Source: Cyprinodon diabolis
Taxonomy: Eukaryota > Chordata > Actinopteri > Cyprinodontiformes > Cyprinodontidae
NCBI GenBank assembly: GCA_030533445.1
Contig: JARPUW010000567.1
Location: 62,001-126,000, forward strand
Length of the DNA stretch: 64,000 nucleotides
Direction: 5' to 3'
Made by a program: the position numbers and the translations under genes
Notes under the pieces: generated by a model
The model's database searches: none
Seen by the model: only the letters and a program-made list of their open reading frames with translations
Told to the model about the DNA's origin: nothing
Shown: piece by piece, positions 8,323 to 19,336 of the stretch
Position numbering within the stretch: the first letter of the stretch is position 1
Layout: each line of letters starts with the position of its first letter

Positions 8323-8598
8323 AATAACTAGAAAATTTCTAAAGAAATTTTGAGGGGGGCCACCTACTGCCCGTCTGGGGAACCGGGCCAATACGGCCCT
8401 GGCAAGTGACTTCGGGGCTCCCCAGACCAACTGCTTACGCCTTTGAGGGCTGCTGAGGGAAGGAAAGAGGGCAAGTTTATGGGCAAAGAGAGCTGTGTGC
8501 CACTTGTGCTGAAATCTGGGAAATAGACGTGCACAGCGTATGATGCACAAGGGTAATATGGGTTGTCCATATTGAAACACAGTGGGTAAAGCCCAGTT

Positions 8599-8836
8599 TG
8601 CGGGCTTCGCCCGCCTTCTGGGATCCATCTCAGTGAAGAAAAAAATCACCAATGGCGGGCTCTGCCCGCCTTCTAAGAGCCATTGCAGTGATGAAATCAC
8701 CAATGGCGGGCTCCGCCCGCCTGCTAAGAGCCATTGCAGTGATGTAATCACCTTTGGCGGGCTCCGCCCGCCTGTTACCATTGGCGGGCTCCGCCCGCCT
8801 TCTAAGAGCCATTGCAGTGATGAAATCACCAATGGC
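8599..8836 (+). repeat. 51-bp GC-hairpin array, five hairpins (U3)
   Basis: Same layout as U1, with TGCGGGC at the start and a private CTTCTGGGATCC after the first hairpin. Confidence 0.95.
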
Positions 8837-9886
8837 AATGAGCAATATGCCAGAATGTATGAGTGTGTATAAGGAAGAGGCTTTTATTCTGTAGAGTCCT
8901 TGTAGTCTTATTTTGAAAGTCTATCATGAATGTGCATCAAAAGATGGGTCACGCCCAGCAGTGATATAGAATCCATTTCCAAATGTTAAATCACTGGTTT
9001 TCCATGTTATTAGGTGAATAGTTGCTGTATTACAGAGTAAATGGGAGACTTTTATTGTGAAATTTGCTCTGGGGTGTGTTTTGAAAAGGTCACTAGAGTC
9101 TAATAAAAACAACCTGGAAGAGTTTGGGTCATAATGTTGAGCCATTTGCATCAATTAATGCATTAGTATAATCTAGAGGCTTTTATTTTGTAGGGTCCCT
9201 GGAGTCTTATTTTGAAAGTCCAACAGAGTTGTGTTTATAGAAAATGTTCAGACCCGTCAATGATAGTTGATTACTTTCCAATCGTTAAATCACTCTTTTT
9301 CCATGTTATTAGGGCAGTAGATGAAGCGGAAATGGGAGGCTTTTATTTTGAAATTTGCTATAGGGTGTGTTTTAAACAGTCTCCTAGAGTCTATTCTCTA
9401 AAACGGGGTTGAGTTTGGGTCATAATGTTGAGCCATATAGGGCAATAAATATATGTAAAAAATATAGAGGCTTTTATTTTGTAGGGTCCCTGGAGTCTTA
9501 TTTTGAAAGTCTATCAGTGCTGAGTGGCAAGGGAAGTGTCATGGACAGCAGTCATATAGTATCCATTTCCCAATGTTAAATCAGTCCTTTCACCCTCCAT
9601 TAGATTAATATGTGCTGTTTAAAACAGCAGAGGTAAAATCTGTTTGAAGCTTGGTAACCTTGACAACGCTTAACGAGCCTCTCACTGACACAGACAACAG
9701 CTGCACTCACTATTGGTTTCTTCTTCCCAGGCTTTTTTGTATGGGAAGAACGGCACCGAACAAACGACTACTGATCAAAAACCGTATGAGTTATTCAAAA
9801 AACATTTTCACCATGAGCATCAGCAATCCTTCGACTCACACTATACCAACTTTGGTGTATGTGTGTCATTCAGAAAAATATTTATA

Positions 9887-11499
9887 ACGAGTTGAAAACA
9901 CATAGTCTGATTCGTTTCTCTCCCATCTTCAGCTCAAAAAGAATAGAGAAAGGCTGAAACTCTCATCGACTTTAGGTTGGTCTGGACGGTTTTTAAGGAA
10001 AAGTATTAATCCTACCGTAATTCCGAAGACATTGTGTGAGTCCAGAGGTTTCAGTCTACAAACTGACCAAAAATGGTGACTGTAGCTCCAAATATGTGGC
10101 CGTGAGGGCGAGAATAAGATGTTTGATCTTAAAAGAATGGCCGCCTCACACTAAGATTTCAGCAGCTGCACTCTAGCAGGCTGCTGCAGAAGCTAACTGT
10201 CAGCTAGCTTCCAGGTGCTTACCCTCCGAACAAACGACTGCTGAGCAAAAACCGTAAAAGATATCTGAAAAATTCTTTCAGTGAAAGCAACATCTATCCT
10301 TTGTCTCAGACTGGGGTAACCTTCATGTCTGTAGGTCTTTCACAACCCAAAACGAAGCACAAACAAAATGGTTGGCCCACCTGCTCCTCCCTTTGTTTGA
10401 ACTGCAGGACCTCACTCTCACTCACCTTTTAGCTGCTAAAGCACCCCTCCGAACAAACGACTGCTGAGTAAAAACCGTAAAAGGTATCTGAAAAATTATT
10501 TTTATCTAAGCGACAGCTATATCTTGTCTTCAATTGGAGTAACTTTCATGGCTGTAGGTCATCTACAACCTGAATGGGAAGAGAAAGAAAAAGAAAAAAC
10601 GTTTTGTCACACCTGATCTTCTAATTGAGCTAGCTGCAGCAGGACACTCTCCCCCAGCTTTCAGCTGCTTAAAATGTCCTCCGAACAAACGACTGCTGAG
10701 CAAAAACCGTATGAGTTATTCAAAATATTTTTTCACCGTGAGCGTCAGCCATCCTTCGACTCCAACTATGCCAACTTTGGTGTATGTGTGTCATTCAGAA
10801 AAATATTTATGACGAGTTTAAAACACATAGTCTGATTCGTTTTTCTCCCCTCTTCTGCTCCAAAACCAATGAAAAACGGCTCTGATTTTCATCGACTTTA
10901 GGTCGGTCTGGAGGGTTTTTAAGGAAAAGTATTAATCCTACCGTAATTCCGAAGATATTGTGTGGGTCCAGAGATTTCAGTCTACAAACTGACCAAAAAT
11001 GGTGACTCTAGCTATAAATATGTGGCCGTGAGGGCGAGTTTAAAATGTTTTTTTGTGTTTAAAAAACGCCTGCCTCACACTCTAGCTTTTCAGTTGCTCC
11101 ACTCTAGCAGGCTGGATTTTGCTAAAACTTTGTGGCGCTTGAGGTCTGATTATACAAAAACCGTAGCAGTTATCAACATACCGTCTTCAGTTTTAAATAG
11201 ACGAAGGATTTATCTACAAACTGAGCTTCAAACTGTTTTTCTAGGTGAATGTATGCCGACACAGTGAAGTGCTGTTTTTTATGCTTTTTTTTTCCTCTCC
11301 CCATTCATTTCCTATGGGATTTTTTTGCGACGTTTTCGCTAATAATTCGCAAACCTTCGGACTAATGAGAAAGTTTTATACAAGCACACATCACCCCATT
11401 GGTCCCGACGCGTGTGCCAACTTTGGGCCCGATCCGCCAAACCGTGCGGGACTAGTTACGTGCCGAAGTTTTGGGTATACGGGAGAATTATAATAATAA
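9887..11499 (+). repeat. Shared-variant block Y, copy 1 (U4)
   Basis: About 1.6 kb that shares a dozen or more private variants with 29364-30976 (offset 19,477), such as GGACGGTTTTT, AAAAGAATGG, CTACAACCTG, TTTTGTCACACCTGATC, CAAAATATTTT and GTCAGCCATCC. The left mismatch is at 9886. The right mismatch is at 11500, at the minisatellite insertion point. Confidence 0.85.
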
Positions 11500-11770
11500 C
11501 TAGAAAATTTCTAAAGAAATTTTGAGGGGGGCCACCTACTGCCCGTCTGGGGAACCGGGCCAATTTGGCCCTGGCAAGTGACGTCGGGGCTCCCCAGACC
11601 AACTGCTTACGCCTTTGAGGGCTGCTGAGGGAAGGAAAGAGGGCAAGTTCATGGGCAAAGAGAGCTGTGTGCCACTTGTGCTGAAATCTGGGAAATAGAC
11701 GTGCACAGCGTATGATGCACAAGGGTAATATGGGTTGTCCATATTGAAACACAGTGGGTAAAGCCCAGTT

Positions 11771-12008
11771 GGCGGGCTTCGCCCGCCTGCTAGGAGCCAT
11801 CTCAGTGAAGAAAAAAATCACCAATGGCGGGCTCTGCCCGCCTTCTAAGAGCCATTGCAGTGATGAAATCACCAATGGCGGGCTCCGCCCGCCTGCTAAG
11901 AGCCATTGCAGTGATGTAATCACCTTTGGCGGGCTCCGCCCGCCTGTTACCATTGGCGGGCTCCGCCCGCCTTCTAAGAGCCATTGCAGTGATGAAATCA
12001 CCAATGGC
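11771..12008 (+). repeat. 51-bp GC-hairpin array, five hairpins (U4)
   Basis: Same layout as U1, without private changes that I noticed. Confidence 0.95.
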
Positions 12009-14671
12009 AATGAGCAATATGCCAGAATGTATGAGTGTGTATAAGGAAGAGGCTTTTATTCTGTAGAGTCCTTGTAGTCTTATTTTGAAAGTCTATCATG
12101 AATGTGCATCAAAAGATGGGTCACGCCCAGCAGTGATATAGAATCCATTTCCAAATGTTAAATCACTGGTTTTCCATGTTATTAGGTGAATAGTTGCTGT
12201 ATTACAGAGTAAATGGGAGACTTTTATTGTGAAATTTGCTCTGGGGTGTGTTTTGAAAAGGTCACTAGAGTCTAATAAAAACAACCTGGAAGAGTTTGGG
12301 TCATAATGTTGAGCCATTTGCATCAATTAATGCATTAGTATAATCTAGAGGCTTTTATTTTGTAGGGTCCCTGGAGTCTTATTTTGAAAGTCCAACAGAG
12401 TTGTGTTTATAGAAAATGTTCAGACCCGTCAACGATAGTTGATTACTTTCCAATCGTTAAATCACTCTTTTTCCATGTTATTAGGGCAGTAGATGAAGCG
12501 GAAATGGGAGGCTTTTATTTTGAAATTTGCTATAGGGTGTGTTTTAAACAGTCTCCTAGAGTCTATTCTCTAAAACGGGGTTGAGTTTGGGTCATAATGT
12601 TGAGCCATATAGGGCAATAAATATATGTAAAAAATATAGAGGCTTTTATTTTGTAGGGTCCCTGGAGTCTTATTTTGAAAGTCTATCAGTGCTGAGTGGC
12701 AAGGGAAGTGTCATGGACAGCAGTCATATAGTATCCATTTCCCAATGTTAAATCAGTCCTTTCACCCTCCATTAGATTAATATGTGCTGTTTAAAACAGC
12801 AGAGGTAAAATCTGTTTGAAGCTTGGTAACCTTGACAACGCTTAACGAGCCTCTCACTGACACAGACAACAGCTGCACTCACTATTGGTTTCTTCTTCCC
12901 AGGCTTTTTTGTATGGGAAGAACGGCACCGAACAAACGACTACTGATCAAAAACCGTATGAGTTATTCAAAAAACATTTTCACCATGAGCATCAGCAATC
13001 CTTCGACTCCAACTATACCAACTTTGGTGTATGTGTGTCATTCAGAAAAATATTTATGACGACTTGAAAACACATAGTCTGATTCGTTTCTCTCCCATCT
13101 TCAGCTCAAAAAGAATAGAGAAAGGCTGAAACTCTCATCGACTTTAGGTTGGTCTGGAGGGTTTTTAAGGAAAAGTATTAATCCTACCGTAATTCCGAAG
13201 ACATTGTGTGAGTCCAGAGGTTTCAGTCTACAAACTGACCAAAAATGGTGACTGTAGCTCCAAATATGTGGCCGTGAGGGCGAGAATAAGATGTTTGATC
13301 TTAAAAAAATGGCCGCCTCACACTAAGATTTCAGCAGCTGCACTCTAGCAGGCTGCTGCAGAAGCTAACTGTCAGCTAGCTTCCAGGTGCTTATCCTCCG
13401 AACAAACGACTGCTGAGCAAAAACCGTAAAAGGTATCTGAAAAATTCTTTCAGTGAAAGCAACATCTATCCTTTGTCTCAGACTGGGGTAACCTTCATGT
13501 CTGTAGGTCTTTCACAACCCAAAACGAAGCACAAACAAAATGGTTGGCCCACCTGCTCCTCCCTTTGTTTGAACTGCAGGACCTCACTCTCACTCACCTT
13601 TTAGCTGCTAAAGCACCCCTCCGAACAAACGACTGCTGAGTAAAAACCGTAAAAGGTATCTGAAAAATTCTTTTTATCTAAGCGACAGCTATATCTTGTC
13701 TTCAATTGGAGTAACTTTCATGGCTGTAGGTCATCTACAAACTGAATGGGAAGAGAAAGAAAAAGAAAAAACGTTTCATCACACCTAAGCTTCTAATTGA
13801 GCTAGCTGCAGCAGGTCACTGTCACTCAGCTTTCAGGTGCTTAAAATGTCCTCCGAACAAACGACTGCTGAGCAAAAACCGTATGAGTTATTCAAAAAAA
13901 TTTTTCACCGTGAGCGTCAGTCATCCTTCGACTCCAACTATGCCAACTTTGGTGTATGTGTGTCATTCAGAAAAATATTTATGACGAGTTTAAAACACAT
14001 AGTCTGATTCGTTTTTCTCCCCTCTTCTGCTCCAAAACCAATGAAAAACGGCTCTGATTTTCATCGACTTTAGGTCGGTCTGGAGGGTTTTTAAGGAAAA
14101 GTATTAATCCTACCGTAATTCCGAAGACATTGTGTGGGTCCAGAGATTTCAGTCTACAAACTGACCAAAAATGGTGACTCTAGCTATAAATATGTGGCCG
14201 TGAGGGCGAGTTTAAAATGTTTTTTTGTGTTTAAAAAACGCCTGCCTCACACTCTAGCTTTTCAGTTGCTCCACTCTAGCAGGCTGGATTTTGCTAAAAC
14301 TTTGTGGCGCTTGAGGTCTGATTATACAAAAACCGTAGCAGTTATCAACATACCGTCTTCAGTTTTAAATAGACGAAGGATTTATCTACAAACTGAGCTT
14401 CAAACTGTTTTTCTAGGTGAATGTATGCCGACACAGTGAAGTGCTGTTTTTTATGCTTTTTTTTTCCTCTCCCCATTCATTTCCTATGGGATTTTTTTGC
14501 GACGTTTTCGCTAATAATTCGCAAACCTTCGGACTAATGAGAAAGTTTTATACAAGCACACATCACCCCATTGGTCCCGACGCGTGTGCCAACTTTGGGC
14601 CCGATCCGCCAAACCGTGCGGGACTAGTTACGCGCCGAAGTTTTGGGTATACGGGAGAATTATAATAATAA

Positions 14672-14872
14672 TAATACGCGGAATAAATATGTGCAATAGT
14701 AGTAGGTGGGCCATGCCTTCGGCATGTGGCCCCCCAATAATAATACGCGGAATAAATATGTGCAATAGTAGTAGGTGGGCCATGCCTTCGGCATGTGGCC
14801 CCCCAATAATACGCGGAATAAATATGTGCAATAGTAGTAGGTGGGCCATGCCTTCGGCATGTGGCCCCCCAA
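14672..14872 (+). repeat. 66/69-bp minisatellite, three copies (U5)
   Basis: Three tandem copies, two of 66 bp and one of 69 bp, the latter with one extra TAA. Total 201 bp. Confidence 0.95.
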
Positions 14873-15143
14873 CTAGAAAATTTCTAAAGAAATTTTGAGG
14901 GGGGCCACCTACTGCCCGTCTGGGGAACCGGGCCAATACGGCCCTGGCAAGTGACGTCGGGGCTCCCCAGACCAACTGCTTACGCCTTTGAGGGCTGCTG
15001 AGGGAAGGAAAGAGGGCAAGTTCATGGGCAAAGAGAGCTGTGTGCCACTTGTGCTGAAATCTGGGAAATAGACGTGCACAGCGTATGATGCACAAGGGTA
15101 ATATGGGTTGTCCATATTGAAACACAGTGGGTAAAGCCCAGTT

Positions 15144-15381
15144 GGCGGGCTTCGCCCGCCTGCTAGGAGCCATCTCAGTGAAGAAAAAAATCACCAATGG
15201 CGGGCTCTGCCCGCCTTCTAAGAGCCATTGCAGTGATGAAATCACCAATGGCGGGCTCCGCCCGCCTGCTAAGAGCCATTGCAGTGATGTAATCACCTTT
15301 GGCGGGCTCCGCCCGCCTGTTACCATTGGCGGGCTCCGCCCGCCTTCTAAGAGCCATTGCAGTGATGAAATCACCAATGGC
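15144..15381 (+). repeat. 51-bp GC-hairpin array, five hairpins (U5)
   Basis: Same layout as U1, without private changes that I noticed. Confidence 0.95.
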
Positions 15382-18093
15382 AATGAGCAATATGCCAGAA
15401 TGTATGAGTGTGTATAAGGAAGAGGCTTTTATTCTGTAGAGTCCTTGTAGTCTTATTTTGAAAGTCTATCATGAATGTGCATCAAAAGATGGGTCACGCC
15501 CAGCAGTGATATAGAATCCATTTCCAAATGTTAAATCACTGGTTTTCCATGTTATTAGGTGAATAGTTGCTGTATTACAGAGTAAATGGGAGACTTTTAT
15601 TGTGAAATTTGCTCTGGGGTGTGTTTTGAAAAGGTCACTAGAGTCTAATAAAAACAACCTGGAAGAGTTTGGGTCATAATGTTGAGCCATTTGCATCAAT
15701 TAATGCATTACTATAATCTAGAGGCTTCTATTTTGTAGGGTCCCTGGAGTCTTATTTTGAAAGTCCAACAGAGTTGTGTTTATAGAAAATGTTCAGACCC
15801 GTCAATGATAGTTGATTACTTTCCAATCGTTAAATCACTCTTTTTCCATGTTATTAGGGCAGTAGATGAAGCGGAAATGGGAGGCTTTTATTTTGAAATT
15901 TGCTATAGGGTGTGTTTTAAACAGTCTCCTAGAGTCTATTCTCTAAAACGGGGTTGAGTTTGGGTCATAATGTTGAGCCATATAGGGCAATAAATATATG
16001 TAAAAAATATAGAGGCTTTTATTTTGTAGGGTCCCTGGAGTCTTATTTTGAAAGTCTATCAGTGCTGAGTGGCAAGGGAAGTGTCATGTACAGCAGTCAT
16101 ATAGTATCCATTTCCCAATGTTAAATCAGTCCTTTCACCCTCCATTAGATTAATATGTGCTGTTTAAAACAGCAGAGGTAAAATCTGTTTGAAGCTTGGT
16201 AACCTTGACAACGCTTAACGAGCCTCTCACTGACACAGACAACAGCTGCACTCACTATTGGTTTCTTCTTCCCAGGCTTTTTTGTATGGGAAGAACGACA
16301 CCGAACAAACGACTACTGATCAAAAACCGTATGAGTTATTCAAAAAACATTTTCACCATGAGCATCAGCAATCCTTCGACTCCAACTATGCCAACTTTGG
16401 TGTATGTGTGTCATTCAGAAAAATATTTATGACGAGTTGAAAACACATAGTCTGATTCGTTTCTCTCCCATCTTCAGCTCAAAAAGAATAGAGAAAGGCT
16501 GAAACTCTCATCGACTTTAGGTTGGTCTGGAGGGTTTTTAAGGAAAAGTATTAATCCTACCGTAATTCCGAAGACATTGTGTGAGTCCAGAGGTTTCAGT
16601 CTACAAACTGACCAAAAATGGTGACTGTAGCTCCAAATATGTGGCCGTGAGGGCGAGAATAAGATGTTTGATCTTAAAAAAATGGCCGCCTCACACTAAG
16701 ATTTCAGCAGCTGCACTCTAGCAGGCTGCTGCAGAAGCTAACTGTCAGCTAGCTTCCAGGTGCTTACCCTCCGAACAAACGACTGCTGAGCAAAAACCGT
16801 AAAAGATATCTGAAAAATTCTTTCAGTGAAAGCAACATCTATCCTTTGTCTCAGACTGGGGTAACCTTCATGTCTGTAGGTCTTTCACAACCCAAAACGA
16901 AGCACAAACAAAATGGTTGGCCCACCTGCTCCTCCCTTTGTTTGAACTGCAGGACCTCACTCTCACTCACCTTTTAGCTGCTAAAGCACCCCTCCGAACA
17001 AACGACTGCTGAGTAAAAACCGTAAAAGGTATCTGAAAAATTCTTTTTATCTAAGCGACAGCTATATCTTGTCTTCAATTGGAGTAACTTTCATGGCTGT
17101 AGGTCATCTACAAACTGAATGGGAAGAGAAAGAAAAAGAAAAAACGTTTCATCACACCTAAGCTTCTAATTGAGCTAGCTGCAGCAGGTCACTGTCACTC
17201 AGCTTTCAGGTGCTTAAAATGTCCTCCGAACAAACGACTGCTGAGCAAAAACCGTATGAGTTATTCAAAAAATTTTTTCACCGTGAGCGTCAGTCATCCT
17301 TCGACTCCAACTATGCCAACTTTGGTGTATGTGTGTCATTCAGAAAAATATTTATGACGAGTTTAAAACACATAGTCTGATTAGTTTTTCTCCCCTCTTC
17401 TGCTCCAAAACCAATGAAAAACGGCTCTGATTTTCATCGACTTTAGATCGGTGTGGAGGGTTTTTAAGGAAAAGTATTAATCCTACAGTAATTCCGAAGA
17501 TATTGTGTGGGTCCAGAGATTTCAGTCTACAAACTGACCAAAAATGGTGACTCTAGCTATAAATATGTGGCCGTGAGGGCGAGTTTAAAATGTTTTTTTG
17601 TGTTTAAAAAACGCCTGCCTCACACTCTAGCTTTTCAGTTGCTCCACTCTAGCAGGCTGGATTTTGCTAAAACTTTGTGGCGCTTGAGGTCTGATTATAC
17701 AAAAACCGTAGCAGTTATCAACATACCGTCTTCAGTTTTAAATAGACGAAGGATTTATCTACAAACTGAGCTTCAAACTGTTTTTCTAGGTGAATGTATG
17801 GCGACACAGTGAAGTGCTGTTTTTTATGCTTTTTTTTCCCTCTCCCCATTCATTTCCTATGGGATTTTTTTGCGACGTTTTCGCTAATAATTCGCAAACC
17901 TTCGGACTAATGAGAAAGTTTTATACAAGCACACATCACCCCATTGGTCCCGACGCGTGTGCCAACTTTGGGCCCGATCCGCCAAACCGTGCGGGACTAG
18001 TTACGCGCCGAAGTTTTGGGTATACGGGAGAATTATAATAACTAGAAAATTTCTAAAGAAATTTTGAGGGGGGCCACCTACTGCCCGTCTGGG

Positions 18094-18880
18094 GAACAGG
18101 GCCAATACGGCCCTGGCAAGTGATGTCGGGGCTCCCCAGACCAACTGCTTACGCCTTTGAGGGCTGCTGAGGGAAGGAAAGAGGGCTAGGTCATGGGCAA
18201 AGAGAGCTGTGTGCCACTTGTGCTGAAATCTGGGAAATAGACGTGCACAGCGTATGATGCAAAAGGGTAATATGGGTTGTCCATATTGAACCGCAGTGGG
18301 TAAAGCTCAGTTGGTGGGCTCCGCCCGCCTGCTAGGAGCCCTTGCAGCGATGAAAAAAATCACCAATGGCGGGCTCTGCCCGCCTGCTAAGAGCCATTGC
18401 AGTGATGAAATCACCAATGGCGGGCTCCGCCCGCCTTCTAAGAGCCATTGCAGTGATGAAATCACCAATGGCGGGCTCCGCCCGCCTTCTAAGAGCCATT
18501 GCAGTGATGAAATTACAAATGGCAATGAGCAATATGCCAGAATGTATGAGTGTGTATAAGGAAGAGGCTTTTATTCTGTAGAGTCCCTGGAGTCTTATTT
18601 TGAAAGTCTATCATGGAAGTGCATCTAAAGATGGGTCATGCCCAGCAGTTATATAGAATCAATTTCCAAATGTTAAATCACTGGTTTTCCATGTTATTAG
18701 GTGAATAGTTGCTGTATTACAGAGTAAATGGGAGACTTTTATTGTGAAATTTGCTCTGGGTGTGTTTTGAAAAGGTCACTAGAGTCTAATAAAAACAACC
18801 TGGAAGAGTTTGGGTCATAATGTTGAGCCATTTGCATCAATTAATGCATTAGTATAATCTAGAGGCTTTTATTTTGTAGG
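18094..18880 (+). repeat. Class B segment (U6)
   Basis: Markers: GGGAACAGGGCC, TGATGTCGGGG, GGGCTAGGTC, TGCAAAAGGG, GAACCGCAGTGGG, then in S1 CATGGAAGTGCATCTAAAG, GGGTCATGCCC and AGTTATATAGAATCAA. The change to class B begins just after the AAAATTTC hairpin. Confidence 0.85.
18313..18523 (+). repeat. 51-bp GC-hairpin array, class B, four hairpins (U6)
   Basis: Regular 51-bp spacing throughout, without the fused CTGTTACCATT joint of class A. It opens with GGTGGGCTCC and GAGCCCTTGCAGCGATG, and closes with ATTACAAATGGC. Confidence 0.95.
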
Positions 18881-19336
18881 GTCGCTGGAGTCTTATTTTG
18901 AAAGTCCAACAGAGTTGTGTTTATAGAAAATGTTCAGACCCGTCAATGATAGTTGATTACTTTCCAATCGTTAAATCACTCTTTTTCCATGTTATTAGGA
19001 CAGTAGATGAAGCGGAAATGGGAGGCTTTTATTTTGAAATTTGCTATAGGGTGTGTTTTAAACAGTCTCCTAGAGTCTATTCTCTAAAACGGGGTTGAGT
19101 TTGGGTCATAATATTGAGCCATATAGGGCAATAAATATATGTAAAAAATATAGAGGCTTTTATTTTGTAGGGTCCCTGGAGTCTTATTTTGAAAGTCTAT
19201 CAGTGCTGAGTGGCAAGGGAAGTGTCATGGACAGCAGTCATATAGTATCCATTTCCCAATGTTAAATCAGTCCTTTCACCCTCCATTAGATTAATATGTG
19301 CTGTTTAAAACAGCAGAGGTAAAATCTGTTTGAAGC

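Larger units (their letters stand above)
6481..9650 (+). repeat. Unit U3 (3,170 bp), with a divergent patch
   Basis: Complete unit without the minisatellite and with a five-hairpin class A array. Block J carries about a dozen differences within roughly 105 bp (8218-8322) relative to every other unit, far above the background. The CRE-like motif is altered to TGACTTC near 8407. It shares TTCCAAAGAC and the CACTCTCACTCAG variant with U8 and U13. Confidence 0.95.
9651..12822 (+). repeat. Unit U4 (3,172 bp)
   Basis: Complete unit without the minisatellite and with a five-hairpin class A array. It contains a 1.6-kb block (9887-11499) whose private variants recur only in U10. It also has a private CAATTTGGCCC at about 11562, which alters the GGCC-AATAC-GGCC inverted repeat loop. 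Confidence 0.95.
12823..16195 (+). repeat. Unit U5 (3,373 bp)
   Basis: Complete unit, about 200 bp longer than the basic unit because the minisatellite is present in three copies. It has class A block G and a five-hairpin array. The variant pair GCATTACTATAATC and AGGCTTCTATT near 15707-15731 occurs together only here and in U17, which supports U5 and U17 as relatives. Confidence 0.95.
16196..19336 (+). repeat. Unit U6 (3,141 bp), class B
   Basis: Complete unit without the minisatellite. From about 18094 it carries the class B version of block G, the hairpin array (four hairpins) and S1. Private substitutions lie near 17383 (GATTAG), 17446-17453 (AGATCGGTGTGG) and 17487 (CTACAGTAA). It resembles U18 in the class B part. 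Confidence 0.95.
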
